Below, in pieces: positions 9,422 through 17,847 of a stretch of 64,000 nucleotides of DNA (its first letter is position 1; the number at the start of each line of letters is the position of its first letter). The notes under the pieces are model-generated. The model had not been told where the DNA came from and searched no databases. It saw nothing but the letters and a program-made list of their open reading frames with translations. Position numbers and translations under genes: made by a program. Location of the stretch: contig NZ_CP133038.1 of assembly GCF_033060595.1 (NCBI RefSeq), positions 1 to 64,000 on the forward strand. Direction: 5' to 3'. Source of the DNA: Pyramidobacter sp. YE332 (GTDB taxonomy: Bacteria; Synergistota; Synergistia; Synergistales; Dethiosulfovibrionaceae).

Positions 9422-10393
9422 CTACGAGAGGGTTTCGCGCCGGATCACGGCGACGGCGTCGCCCTGGCTGCGCAGCCAGAAGTCGATGCCGGAGCCGAAC
9501 GCTTCGGCGGCGATGGTATATACGCCGTCTTTCTGCTTCAGGACTTTTGCCGTGGGCAGACGGTCGAGGGCGGCTTCCGCGCCGGAGGTCCGGCAGGTGA
9601 AAATGACGCGCTGCAGGCGACCGCCGGACATAAACTGAATACGCTTGCGCAGTTTGTTCTCTTCAAAGCGGTCTCTGTAGGGAACGCCGAAGGTCCCTCC
9701 GAGGACCTTCAGATTGATGATGCGGTCGACGCGGTAAATGACGGGAAAATTTTCGCGAGGCCCGCCCAAGTCGCGGCGGATCTCTTCGTCGTCGATGAAG
9801 ACGGCCACGTAGAAGTAGTATTCGGAGAACATGACGGCCACGGGGCGCAATTTGCGCGTAACGAAAGTTTTATCTTTAGGGAGTCGATACTCGATTTCGA
9901 TGTAATGCCGGTCGCGGATAGCCTCGCCGATGGCCCAAAGTTTGTCGATAAAAGCGCGGCGATGACGCAGCTCGACATAATGAAGGGCCTCGTTACGGAT
10001 CAAGTCCTCGATCCGTTTGCGCTCTTCCTTCGGAACGGAACTGTCGATCAACTTCTGCAGCACGGCAAGCATCTCGCGCCGGGCAAAGGCGCGGCTGTCC
10101 AGCAGAATTTTGCAGACGGCAAGGATTTCGCTGTTGCTCAGTTTGATGTTTTCGCTCCGTCGCAGGCGATAGCCTTTGCTGCGCCGGTCATATACAACGT
10201 CGTTGAGTATCTCGCCTTCGGCCGCCGCGTTGGACAGATAGGCTCTGAGATCGTCGATGTCGCGCTGAATGCTGCGTGCGTTGACGCAGAAGCGCTTGGC
10301 CTCGTCGTTCTTGTTGACGGTGGAGCCGCCCATCAGGCGTTGGTAAAGGCTTAATACGCGCTGTATCTTGTTTCGACTTCCTGACTGTTCCAT
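9422..10393 (-). CDS. WYL-domain transcriptional regulator (YafY-like)
   Basis: About 323 residues from ATG 10393 (AAAGGAG 6-12 bases upstream; an in-frame GTG five codons earlier overlaps that RBS). N-terminal helix-turn-helix around [17 protein letters not shown], then a WYL domain about 140-240 ([46 protein letters not shown]) and a WCX-type C-terminal extension. WYL proteins bind nucleic acid or nucleotide ligands and are often found near defence or stress genes. Here the nearest gene on the same strand is the adhesin 240 bases downstream, which it might control. Target unknown. Confidence 0.8.
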   Translation of the reverse strand: MEQSGSRNKIQRVLSLYQRLMGGSTVNKNDEAKRFCVNARSIQRDIDDLRAYLSNAAAEGEILNDVVYDRRSKGYRLRRSENIKLSNSEILAVCKILLDSRAFARREMLAVLQKLIDSSVPKEERKRIEDLIRNEALHYVELRHRRAFIDKLWAIGEAIRDRHYIEIEYRLPKDKTFVTRKLRPVAVMFSEYYFYVAVFIDDEEIRRDLGGPRENFPVIYRVDRIINLKVLGGTFGVPYRDRFEENKLRKRIQFMSGGRLQRVIFTCRTSGAEAALDRLPTAKVLKQKDGVYTIAAEAFGSGIDFWLRSQGDAVAVIRRETLS

Positions 10394-10944
10394 GCCCTCT
10401 CCTTTCACGGAACTCTTTTTTCGCCATTATAGTGTTTCGCTATGACAGCTTCTGTCACTTAAAATTGAAATAAAAATTTTCCGCTGAGTTTTTGCGAAAC
10501 ATGCGCCGGAACAAGAAAGGCACGTTCTCGATTCTTACGGCAAGCCAGCGCCGCGGCTCTGGGCAACATAAGGTTTTCTGGAGAAGGAAAGCGCGGAACA
10601 ACGGTTTCTTCGTCACGGATACGGTCGTGAATCCGGCCCGGAAAGGGAGAAATAGAAATTGCGATTCTGCCGGAGAAGAAACCGCAAGGGATTGTGAGAA
10701 CGCAAGAGGCGTTTTTAGAAGTTCCGCCATTCGGCCGAGAACGCGTTTTCGCATTGGAAGCGTCGGCGCTGGCCCCAGGCGCTATGCCAAGAATGCCCTT
10801 CTTTATTATTGCCGGGCACGACATAACGCCTGATACGACGCGGTTGGGCGGCACGGCGATAAAAAACGAAAAAACACAGCGCCCTGACAGTGTCTGTCAG
10901 GGCGCTGTGTGATGACGCGCGCTTTTTTCGCGGCGGCTGAAAAA
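10394..10944. other. 551-base region without a confident gene
   Basis: Open frames exist on both strands (minus 10459-10854; plus from about 10652 to 10912) but neither has a usual start codon with RBS, and the plus frame runs through the terminator at 10875-10909. The plus-frame sequence EIAILPEKKPQGIV...FIIAGHDI looks protein-like, so a small or broken gene is possible. The WYL regulator promoter probably lies near 10430-10480 (AT-rich). Confidence 0.4.
10875..10909 (-). terminator. Terminator of the formiminoglutamate operon
   Basis: CACAGCGCCCTGACAG / CTGTCAGGGCGCTGTG perfect 16-bp stem with a TGT loop, followed on the minus strand by TTTTTT, 35 bases after the cyclodeaminase stop. Confidence 0.85.
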
Positions 10945-11574
10945 TCAGCCGAGTCTTTTTTCCATCAGCTCAGTCAGCTCGGCCATGGCGGCGTCGATGG
11001 CGCTCAGGGCGGCGTTCATGGCGGCGCGTTTTTCGGCGGCGTAAGCCTCGTCCTTGATGCCGAGCAGGTTGATGCGCACGTTGTAAGCGGCGCAGGTGCC
11101 GGCGGCGCGGGCGAACTGGCCGGCGGTGCCGGCGTCGCTTACGGCGTTGACGTTGCCCTCCCGCACAGCCACGAGCGCCAGCTTGGCCACCTCGGCGCAG
11201 AGGTTCAGCGTGCGCAGCGGCACTTCTACGGTGCTCTTGGCGGCCTCCTGCATAGCGGCCCTGCGGGCGGCTTTCTGTTCGTCGGTGTCCTTGGGCAGTT
11301 TCATGGCGGCCATGAAGTCGTTGAAGGCCGCGGTGTCCTCGTCGATCAGCTTCAGCAGCGTTTCGGCGTATTTCTTGCCCTTGGCGCAGAGCGCGTCCAT
11401 GTCGGCCTGGACGGCGGCGTACTTTTCGCGGCCGCGGGTGAGCTCGCCGACCATGGAGACGAGGCCGGCCGCCAGCGCGCCGCCGAGCGCGGCGATGCTG
11501 CCGCCGCCGGGCGCAGGCGAGTTGGAAGCCAGTTCCGTGACGAAAGCGGGAAGAGTCATCTCATGAAGGATCAT
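10945..11574 (-). CDS. Formimidoyltetrahydrofolate cyclodeaminase
   Basis: 209 residues of the FTCD_C family, with the signature SPAPGGGSIAALGGALAAGL at about 19-38 forming part of the folate site, and NVNAVSDAGTAGQFARA near 140-156. It converts 5-formimino-THF to 5,10-methenyl-THF plus ammonia in the cytoplasm. ATG 11574 has GGGAGGC upstream. It follows the formimidoyltransferase by 14 bases; in animals the two activities are fused, here they are separate neighbours. Together they recover a one-carbon unit from histidine breakdown. Confidence 0.92.
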   Translation of the reverse strand: MILHEMTLPAFVTELASNSPAPGGGSIAALGGALAAGLVSMVGELTRGREKYAAVQADMDALCAKGKKYAETLLKLIDEDTAAFNDFMAAMKLPKDTDEQKAARRAAMQEAAKSTVEVPLRTLNLCAEVAKLALVAVREGNVNAVSDAGTAGQFARAAGTCAAYNVRINLLGIKDEAYAAEKRAAMNAALSAIDAAMAELTELMEKRLG

Positions 11575-11588
11575 CGCGGGAGCCTCCC

Positions 11589-12503
11589 TTAGTCCTGCTG
11601 CATCAGGTCGAGCAGCTTCAATTCGAGCACCTGCTCGTTGTGGAAGTCGTCGACCTGCAGGTAGTAGGCGGCGCTGTCGAGCATGGCGCCGGCGGGGATC
11701 ATGCCGTAAACTTCGGTGCCGTTGACGGTGACGCCCCAGCGGGCCGCTTCCATGCGGATGAACTCGAGCACGCGGTACATGGCCGTTTTCTCGTAATCGA
11801 CGAGATTCATGGAGACCTGAACGAGGCCTTTCTCGGGCAGGTCGACGCCCATGCCCTTGACGCAGGAGAAACCGCCGTTGCTGGCGCGGACGCGCTTGCC
11901 GATGATCTTGGCGATTTCCACGTTGGTGGTGTTGAGGTTGACGTTGAAGGCGACCAGGAACTTGCGCGCGCCGATGGCGGTGCCGCCCGCGGTGGGATGC
12001 AGCTCGTTGGGGCCAACGTCGGCGGCGCGGGTCGGGTCGGTCTTGACGAGCTCTTTCAGAGCTTCGTACTGGCCCTTGCGCACCTGCTCGAGGCGGGTGC
12101 GGTCGGGGCGCACGGACGACGCTTCGTAATAGAACACAGGCACTTTCAGCTCGTCGTAGAAGCGCTGCGCGAACGTGTGCGACAACTCGACGCATTCGTC
12201 CATGGTGATGCCTTTGATAGGCGTGAAGGGGATCACGTCGACGGCGCCCATGCGAGGATGCGCGCCCTTGTGGGTGTTCAGGTCGATGTTGGCGACGGCA
12301 ACTCTGCCGGCCTCGATCAGGGCGTCGCAGATGGCGTTCGGTTCGCCGCAGAGCGAGACGACCAGACGGTTGTGGTCTTCGTCGGCACGGTAATCGAACA
12401 GATAGCAGCCTTTGCGGTTCTTGAACGGGGCGACGATCGCCTCGATGACGTCCTTGCGCCGTCCTTCACTGAAATTGGGGACGCATTCGATCAGTACAGA
12501 CAT
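11589..12503 (-). CDS. Glutamate formimidoyltransferase
   Basis: About 304 residues starting MSVLIECVPNFSEGRR (ATG 12503, GAGGAGG 11 bases upstream; a TTG three codons earlier is too close to that RBS). The sequence follows the FTCD N-terminal domain throughout: NRLVVSLCGEP, NTHKGAHPRMGAVDVIPF (active-site His in the HKGAHPR loop), VFYYEASS and AFNVNLNT. It transfers the formimino group of N-formimino-L-glutamate to tetrahydrofolate, releasing glutamate. First gene of the pair with the cyclodeaminase, 70 bases after the amidohydrolase on the same strand. Confidence 0.93.
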   Translation of the reverse strand: MSVLIECVPNFSEGRRKDVIEAIVAPFKNRKGCYLFDYRADEDHNRLVVSLCGEPNAICDALIEAGRVAVANIDLNTHKGAHPRMGAVDVIPFTPIKGITMDECVELSHTFAQRFYDELKVPVFYYEASSVRPDRTRLEQVRKGQYEALKELVKTDPTRAADVGPNELHPTAGGTAIGARKFLVAFNVNLNTTNVEIAKIIGKRVRASNGGFSCVKGMGVDLPEKGLVQVSMNLVDYEKTAMYRVLEFIRMEAARWGVTVNGTEVYGMIPAGAMLDSAAYYLQVDDFHNEQVLELKLLDLMQQD

Positions 12504-12573
12504 GTGTGACAAAACCTCCTCGATTTTTACGAAAATACCTCCCGCCGTCGCGGGACGGCTGATTCAACCGATA

Positions 12574-13845
12574 TTACACCTCCGGCTCGGCCGCGGCCGC
12601 CGTCATCGCGGCGACTTCCTCGCGCAGCGGGCGCTCCACGTCGCGCTCCACGTCCAGCCCGAGCAGACGGCCGTCTTCCATGGTTTTGCGCCCGCCCACG
12701 TACACGTCGCGTACCATGCCGCTCCTGACGACTTGCAGGTCGGCCCAGCCGCCCACGCCGAGGGCGCCGATATATCCGGCGCCGAAGTCGAAGCGCTGGC
12801 GGCCGAAGCCTTCGATCACCCGCGGATCGATCTCGCCGCGGTAGCGCGCCTTGAGGAACTCGCGCTCGCCCTGCACGTTCAGATCGTCGTTGCTGGCCTC
12901 GCCGTCGGTGCCGCACCACAGAGGGATCCCCGAGGCCAGCAGCGCCGGCACGTCGGGGAAGCCCGTCTTGACGCGCGCGTTCATGCGCGCGTCGAGCACG
13001 ACCTTCATGCCGTTGCGGGCAATGAGGCGGCGTTCTTCGTCGTCGAGCCAGCAGCAATCCGACAGGATCACGTGCGACAACGACGGCACGCGCCCCTCGT
13101 CGAGCAGGCGCTGCAAAAACACCATCGGCCGGCAGCCGTGCCGCTTCAGCGACAGATCCACGTCGCCCCGATCCTCAGAAAGATGGAACTGCACGGGACG
13201 GCGCAGTTCCCAGCCCAGCGCGATGCCGCGCGCGATCGCGGCTTCCGTGGAGGCGTGCATGCTGTGCAGCGCCGGACAGATCATCAGCGCCTCGTCTTCG
13301 AGCGCCGTCAGCTCGCGCAGATACCGCTCCGCCGTTTCCGGCGTCTCGTAATAGGAGCGCTGCGAGGCTTTTTTGCCCGCGGAGGCGTCTTCGTTGACGA
13401 CGTCGTAATTCATGCGGCCGAAGACCAAACGGATGCCTACCGACCGCGCCGCCGCCAGCACCTCGCGGTCCAGCTCGTTGCCGCGCCCGCCGTGCAGATA
13501 ATAACTCGCCATCACGCTCGTCGTACCGAAAGCCATCATGCGCGCGAAGGCCCGCTCGCAGGCCAGACGCACCCGCCGCGGCGTCATCGCCGTGGAATAG
13601 CGGTAGATCGTGTGCCGGCACCACGTCCCGAGATCCCAGCTTTTGTCGGCGATATCGGTGTAGATCGACTGCTCGGGATGAGAATGGGCGTTGAAAAGCC
13701 CCGCCCGGATCACGGCGGCGTCCGACGGGCATTTGCCCGCGCCGCCGAGCGGCGTCAGTTCGGTCACGAGGCCGCGCTCGTCCCACCCGATCCGTCCGTA
13801 AAAGACCGACGCGCCGTCGTCGATCCAGCCCGTGAGCTGAACCAT
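12574..13845 (-). CDS. Metal-dependent amidohydrolase, HutF-like (formiminoglutamate deiminase or related deaminase)
   Basis: About 423 residues of the amidohydrolase superfamily (cytosine deaminase/HutF/TrzN group). Metal ligands: NAHSHPEQS (H-x-H, about 54-62), FHLSED (about 200), SHVILSDC (about 232) and WCGTDGEASND (catalytic Asp). N- and C-terminal beta-sandwich ends are present (VQLTGWIDDG; DVYVGGRKTMEDGRLLG). ATG 13845 sits 9 bases after AAGGAG; upstream in-frame GTG and ATG overlap the RBS. Its place in front of the formimidoyltransferase and cyclodeaminase suggests a role on formiminoglutamate or another histidine/purine-derived formamidine, but no HutH, HutU or HutI is in the window, so the substrate is an inference. 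Confidence 0.75.
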   Translation of the reverse strand: MVQLTGWIDDGASVFYGRIGWDERGLVTELTPLGGAGKCPSDAAVIRAGLFNAHSHPEQSIYTDIADKSWDLGTWCRHTIYRYSTAMTPRRVRLACERAFARMMAFGTTSVMASYYLHGGRGNELDREVLAAARSVGIRLVFGRMNYDVVNEDASAGKKASQRSYYETPETAERYLRELTALEDEALMICPALHSMHASTEAAIARGIALGWELRRPVQFHLSEDRGDVDLSLKRHGCRPMVFLQRLLDEGRVPSLSHVILSDCCWLDDEERRLIARNGMKVVLDARMNARVKTGFPDVPALLASGIPLWCGTDGEASNDDLNVQGEREFLKARYRGEIDPRVIEGFGRQRFDFGAGYIGALGVGGWADLQVVRSGMVRDVYVGGRKTMEDGRLLGLDVERDVERPLREEVAAMTAAAAEPEV

Positions 13846-14076
13846 GGTCATCACTCCTTCGAAAAAATCTTTTTACGAAGTTCCGTTTTCCCGCGGCCGC
13901 CCTGAAATTTTTCGGTCAGGCGCGCCGCCGACACGTCCCTGTTGTCATTTAAACATTTTATTATCAACTATGCAAGTCTCCGGCCCTGCGCGGCTTTCCG
14001 CAACGAATGGCGTTTTCCTCGCCGGCGGCGCGGCGCGTTACCGCCTTTCAAGTGATTTTATGCCGTGAATTTTCCA

Positions 14077-14105
14077 TTGTATTGAATCTAACAATATGAT
14101 AAAAT
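14077..14105 (+). promoter_or_regulatory. Promoter of gltS in a 336-base divergent spacer
   Basis: TTGTAT at 14077-14082, 17-base spacer, TAAAAT at 14100-14105. The rest of the spacer (13846-14181) contains no gene. A minus-strand candidate promoter for the amidohydrolase is TTGCAT-17-TTAAAT near 13950-13980. Confidence 0.55.
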
Positions 14106-14181
14106 TTTTTTCGATTTCAAGATTTCGATCCATTCGGACCGTGCGGCCCGAAAAATATCTTTTGATCCAGGAGTGATGTCA

Positions 14182-15441
14182 ATGTCGTGGAGTTTTGCCG
14201 AAAACGTTTTATCGCTCAAGTTCGACGCGCTGTGGACCACCGCCGTCGCCCTGCTGCTGCTCATCGTCGGCTATGGGCTGCGCCGCCGCCTGCGCTTTTT
14301 CGAAACGTTCTGCATCCCCGCGCCGGTCGTCGGCGGCCTGCTCATGGCCATCCTCGCCCTGGTCCTGCATCATAACGGCGGCGCCAGCGTCAAGTTCACC
14401 ACCTCGCTGCAGTCGCCGATGATGCTGGCCTTCTTCACCACCGTCGGCATCGGCGGCAGCTTGGCGCTGCTGCGGCGCGGCGGCAAGGCGCTGATCGTCT
14501 ATCTGGTCTTCTGCTGGATCCTCGCCGTCGTCCAGAACGGCGCGGGCGCGGCGCTGGCAAAGCTCTTCGGCATCCATCCCGCCCTCGGCGTCATGGCCGG
14601 AGCCGTCTCGCTCGAAGGCGGACACGGCGCGGCCGCTTCTTTCGGCCCTCTCACCGAAAATCTCGGCGTCGCCGGCGCGGCCGCCGTCGCCATCGCTTCC
14701 GCCACTTACGGCCTGATCGCCGGCGGCCTGCTCGGCGGCCCGATCTGCAAATGGCTGATCGACAAAAACCACGTCGACATCCAGGCCAGCGACGACGCCA
14801 TCTATCAAAAGAGCGCCGCCGAAGTCATGCACGAGGGCGGCAACAGCGAGGTCACCGCCGACGGCTTCATGAAATCGCTGTGCCTCGTGCTCGTCATCAT
14901 GGCGCTCGGCTCGCTGCTTTCCGGCTATATCGCCCGCTTCACCAAGGGAACGAACTTCAGCCTGCCCGGTTACGTCACCGCCATGTTCGTGGCCGTGATC
15001 TTCCGCAATCTCAACGATCATCTCCATCTGGTCAAGATCAACACCCGCTGCGTCGACCTGATCAGCGACGTCGCTCTCGGCGTGTTCCTGACCATGGCGA
15101 TGATGAGCCTGCGCATCTGGGATCTGTACGATCTGGTCCTGCCGCTGATGGGCATCCTGCTGTTCCAGACGCTGCTGATCGCGACGCTCGGCGCCCTCGT
15201 GCTGTTCCCGCTGCTGGGCAGGGATTACGACGCCGCCGTCATGTGCGCCGGCTTCGTCGGCCACGGTCTGGGCGCCACGCCCAACGCCGTCGCCAACATG
15301 GGGGCCGTCTGCGAACGCTACGGCGTGATGTCGCACAAGGCGTTCCTGATCGTGCCGCTCTGCGGCGCGGTGCTGATCGATCTGGTCGGGCTGCCCAACA
15401 TCGTCTGGTTCATCAACTGGTGCACGGCCGCGGCCAAGTAA
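14182..15441 (+). CDS. gltS: Sodium/glutamate symporter GltS
   Basis: About 419 residues, the normal GltS size, with some ten hydrophobic helices in two inverted halves. Recognisable stretches are CIPAPVVGGLLMAIL, FFTTVGIGGSLALL, SLEGGHGAAASFGP (pore-loop 1) and VMCAGFVGHGLGATPNAVAN (pore-loop 2), as in the E. coli protein. It takes up glutamate with Na+ across the inner membrane. Start chosen at ATG 14182, 8 bases after CCAGGAG; in-frame GTG 14173 and ATG 14176 overlap that RBS. Divergent from the formiminoglutamate cluster, whose end product is glutamate. Confidence 0.93.
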   Translation: MSWSFAENVLSLKFDALWTTAVALLLLIVGYGLRRRLRFFETFCIPAPVVGGLLMAILALVLHHNGGASVKFTTSLQSPMMLAFFTTVGIGGSLALLRRGGKALIVYLVFCWILAVVQNGAGAALAKLFGIHPALGVMAGAVSLEGGHGAAASFGPLTENLGVAGAAAVAIASATYGLIAGGLLGGPICKWLIDKNHVDIQASDDAIYQKSAAEVMHEGGNSEVTADGFMKSLCLVLVIMALGSLLSGYIARFTKGTNFSLPGYVTAMFVAVIFRNLNDHLHLVKINTRCVDLISDVALGVFLTMAMMSLRIWDLYDLVLPLMGILLFQTLLIATLGALVLFPLLGRDYDAAVMCAGFVGHGLGATPNAVANMGAVCERYGVMSHKAFLIVPLCGAVLIDLVGLPNIVWFINWCTAAAK

Positions 15442-15528
15442 CTCGGAATTTTTGGAATCCTGCAAGCACGCTTCGGCAGCAGAGGCACCTATGTCGGGTC
15501 TGGGTGACCCAAAAAGGAGATCGTCCAA

Positions 15529-16476
15529 TTGAGAAAAGCGGTATTTGCGATCCTGTCAGTCGTCATGTTCTGTCTGCCGGCATGCGGAACGGAGGAAGCC
15601 CCGAGGCATGCAGAGGCGCGCGCTGGGTTGAAGCCCAACGGCATCTGGCTGACTCCTTTCTATTATAAGAACAGCATCGACGGCTTCCACTCAAACGCTG
15701 GAACTTGGGACTCCGACACCAAACTCTATGGCGTCACGTTGGGCTACAGCAAGCTCACTCCCGCAGGTCTGCTGGGGGCCGTTCTCAACCTCGGCAGGTA
15801 CGACGCTCAAGGGAAAGGCAGGCTGACGGGCAGCAGCGCGGAGGGCAACGTCGCCGGCTTCGGTACGTTTTTCGGCACGCGGCTGGGCACGTGGAACGTC
15901 ACGGCCAGCCTGTCGCATCACTGGCTGGACGGCAATCTGCGCGGTTCGGTGCGCGGCATTCCTTTTCAGTCCGACGCGGTGAAGGCGCGCATTTTCACGG
16001 CGGGGCTGAAGGGGTCGTTTTTGGGGCTGCATCGTACAGGCAGTCTCAAGGTTACGCCATTTCTCGGCGTCAACTACGCCCATTACGGCGAGGACGCCTT
16101 TACTGTCTCGATAGCGGCTCGTCCCCTGATCGACACGGGCAGCGGCTCATTCAGCCAATGGACATTTCCTCTCGGGCTGCATTTGGACTGGGATGCCGCG
16201 CATACGCCGACGGGCTGGTCGCTCAGACCGTCGCTCGAGCTGGCTTACGTGCGCGCGGCCGGCGATGTGGACTTCCGCACCAAGCTGCGCCGCATATCGG
16301 GCGGCGCAGGCGCAGTGGATTTCAACACGGCGATGGCCGACGAGAACAGTTTCCGCGCCTCTTTAAACCTCGAAGCTCAGAAAAAATGGTTTTCGCTGGG
16401 CGTCAAACTAAGCGGCACGCTGAGTTCCCACCAGCACAGCTTCGGTGCCGCTCTGACGGGGAAGTGGCAGTTTTAG
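15529..16476 (+). CDS. Outer-membrane beta-barrel protein (autotransporter-barrel-like)
   Basis: 315 residues from a TTG start at 15529, seven bases after AAAGGAGAT. Signal sequence MRKAVFAILSVVMFCLPACG, with a possible lipobox LPAC. The rest alternates hydrophobic and polar residues as in amphipathic strands (WLTPFYYKNSIDGF, KLYGVTLGYSKL, TWNVTASLSHHWLDG, VTPFLGVNYAHYGE, LRPSLELAYVRAAG) and ends in KWQF, a terminal aromatic as recognised by the Bam complex. About 280 residues match a 12-strand autotransporter barrel without its passenger, so it may be a stand-alone barrel or a passenger-less autotransporter. Function unknown. Confidence 0.75.
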   Translation: MRKAVFAILSVVMFCLPACGTEEAPRHAEARAGLKPNGIWLTPFYYKNSIDGFHSNAGTWDSDTKLYGVTLGYSKLTPAGLLGAVLNLGRYDAQGKGRLTGSSAEGNVAGFGTFFGTRLGTWNVTASLSHHWLDGNLRGSVRGIPFQSDAVKARIFTAGLKGSFLGLHRTGSLKVTPFLGVNYAHYGEDAFTVSIAARPLIDTGSGSFSQWTFPLGLHLDWDAAHTPTGWSLRPSLELAYVRAAGDVDFRTKLRRISGGAGAVDFNTAMADENSFRASLNLEAQKKWFSLGVKLSGTLSSHQHSFGAALTGKWQF

Positions 16477-16540
16477 TTTTTCGCTTCCCGGCTGAAAAAC
16501 AGACGACGGGCATCGTTTTCCAAGACCCGTGAAGCACTGA

Positions 16541-16670
16541 TACTAATTCTTGATAGAAAGTATTAACATAGTTTCCCGGGCGCTGCGGGGGAGTTCAGTC
16601 GCTCAGGACTATTTCGACCGCTGTACGGTCTGCGCAGCTCGCTTTATGAATCTCCCCCGCAGCGCCTCTG
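16541..16670 (+). repeat. Structured inverted repeat, copy A
   Basis: About 130 bases, nearly the inverse of 18984-19104. The outer end ACTAATTCTTGATAGAAAG and the following ATTAACATAGTTT are identical. The inner part can fold into a long hairpin (GGCGCTGCGGGGGAG against TCTCCCCCGCAGCGCC) with smaller stems inside. Between copies most differences lie in loops or keep pairing. Confidence 0.75.
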
Positions 16671-17068
16671 TATTCGGCATTTTAATTGAGAAATAGTATG
16701 GGGATCTTTGATTGGATCAAGAACCGCGAGTCCTTCGCCGTTTCCGCCGCGCCTCGGGACTCCTCCCGTCACATGACAAAAATGCCCGGCGCTAACGGTT
16801 GACATGTTAGCGTCGGGCATTTATTTCACTCCGCGCGGAAAGAAAAACTTTCCGCCGCCTCTTTTTTTCATGGCGGCGTCCCGTGGGACGTGGGAGGCCG
16901 CTCTTGTTTTCGATTTACTCGGTGTTCAGCAAAACCGCGGTGGCGCGCTCGGTCACTTCCGCCTCGAGCGGGTTGTTCGGCGCGTCGTCAAAAACCGCGC
17001 CGGCGCCATTTTTCGGGGAGTTGCTCTTGGCCTGAAAAATGTTTTTATGTCTTGGCAGATACGACGAA
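16671..17068. other. 398-base intergenic stretch with gene remnants
   Basis: Contains a 34-codon frame at 16698-16802 beginning MGIFDWIKNRESFAVSAAP without RBS, overlapping the terminator at 16780-16822, and on the minus strand a frame ending SNSPKNGAGAVFDDAPNNP...VLLNTE at 16915, directly downstream of the M15 peptidase. Both read like ends of real proteins but neither is complete; likely remnants. Confidence 0.35.
16780..16822. terminator. Terminator hairpin
   Basis: AAATGCCCGGCGCTAAC / GTTAGCGTCGGGCATTT, 17-bp stem with one G-U pair and a 9-base loop. Confidence 0.75.
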
Positions 17069-17554
17069 TCATCTTTCTCTTTTTGCAGAAAATTCCCGCA
17101 GCGCCTCCAGCGACAGATGTACATAATTCCGCCGCGGATCCGGCAGCACGGAACGAAAACCAAGCCGCCGCGCCAGCGCGCAGAAACGCGCTTGTTCGCG
17201 GGCGCCGATCGCCACGTCGGCCGCCTGGCCGGTCAGATGCCGGCTATGCGGCACGCCGCCGACGCGGGCGTTATGGCGGGGGCAGCGCCGCCCGCTGGTA
17301 AAGGTCAGGCGCTTTTTCCAGCTCGCCTGAAGCTCTGCCAGCTTCTTCAAAAAAACGGCGTCCATGCCTGCCGCGCCACAGCAGCGGCAGCACAGCGATT
17401 CCATCTGGCGGGCGTCCAGTTCCGCCAGAGCCGGCAGCATGCGGCTCGCTTCCGCTGTCGCCTTCGGGCGGCGCCCCGGCGTGCCGCCCGATTCTCCCGT
17501 CAAAAGCGGGACCACGAGCGCCGCCAGAGCGACCAGCAGCTTCCACACCTCCAT
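17069..17554 (-). CDS. M15-type (DUF882-like) peptidase with N-terminal membrane anchor
   Basis: 161 residues from ATG 17554 behind GGAAGGAGGTG. Residues 4-20 (WKLLVALAALVVPLLTG) are a membrane anchor or signal. The catalytic zinc motif of the Peptidase_M15A family is complete: TSGRRCPRHNARVGG, then SRHLTGQAADV (S-x-H-x-x-G-x-A-x-D), and a final YVHLSL supplying the last His. A Cys cluster LCCRCCG precedes it. These enzymes cut peptidoglycan peptides and are common as phage endolysins or envelope-remodelling proteins. It sits alone inside a segment bounded by inverted repeats, so a mobile or phage origin is plausible. Confidence 0.75.
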   Translation of the reverse strand: MEVWKLLVALAALVVPLLTGESGGTPGRRPKATAEASRMLPALAELDARQMESLCCRCCGAAGMDAVFLKKLAELQASWKKRLTFTSGRRCPRHNARVGGVPHSRHLTGQAADVAIGAREQARFCALARRLGFRSVLPDPRRNYVHLSLEALREFSAKRER

Positions 17555-17726
17555 CACGATCACCTCCTTCCGCGTGAAGTCCTCGCACGAGGGCAATATA
17601 AAAGAGTGCATTTCGAACGATATAAATACAAACAGATCGATCAAAACGACGCGAACCGACAGTGCCGCACAAGGCAAAACGCGGCGAAAGCCCGGAGATG
17701 AAAGGCGGGGGAACGGATTTCTTGCG

Positions 17727-17755
17727 TTGATTTTTTCGCCATCATCAGGTATCAT
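17727..17755 (+). promoter_or_regulatory. Promoter of the Ntn hydrolase gene
   Basis: TTGATT at 17727-17732, 17-base spacer, TATCAT at 17750-17755. Confidence 0.45.
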
Positions 17756-17847
17756 CACTTTCAAATAATACAGAGCCGCCGTGCAAGCCGTTTTTACGGT
17801 GGCGTGGCGCGCGGTGGGAAATCAAATATGACCAAGGGGGAATCAGG

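Noticed and set aside
14209-15528. 439-codon minus-strand frame opposite gltS
   Set aside because: Low-complexity D/Q/E/A-rich translation antisense to a clear GltS gene.
17069-17554. Prophage region around the M15 peptidase
   Set aside because: No capsid, portal, terminase, integrase or tail gene is near; a single endolysin-like gene is not enough.
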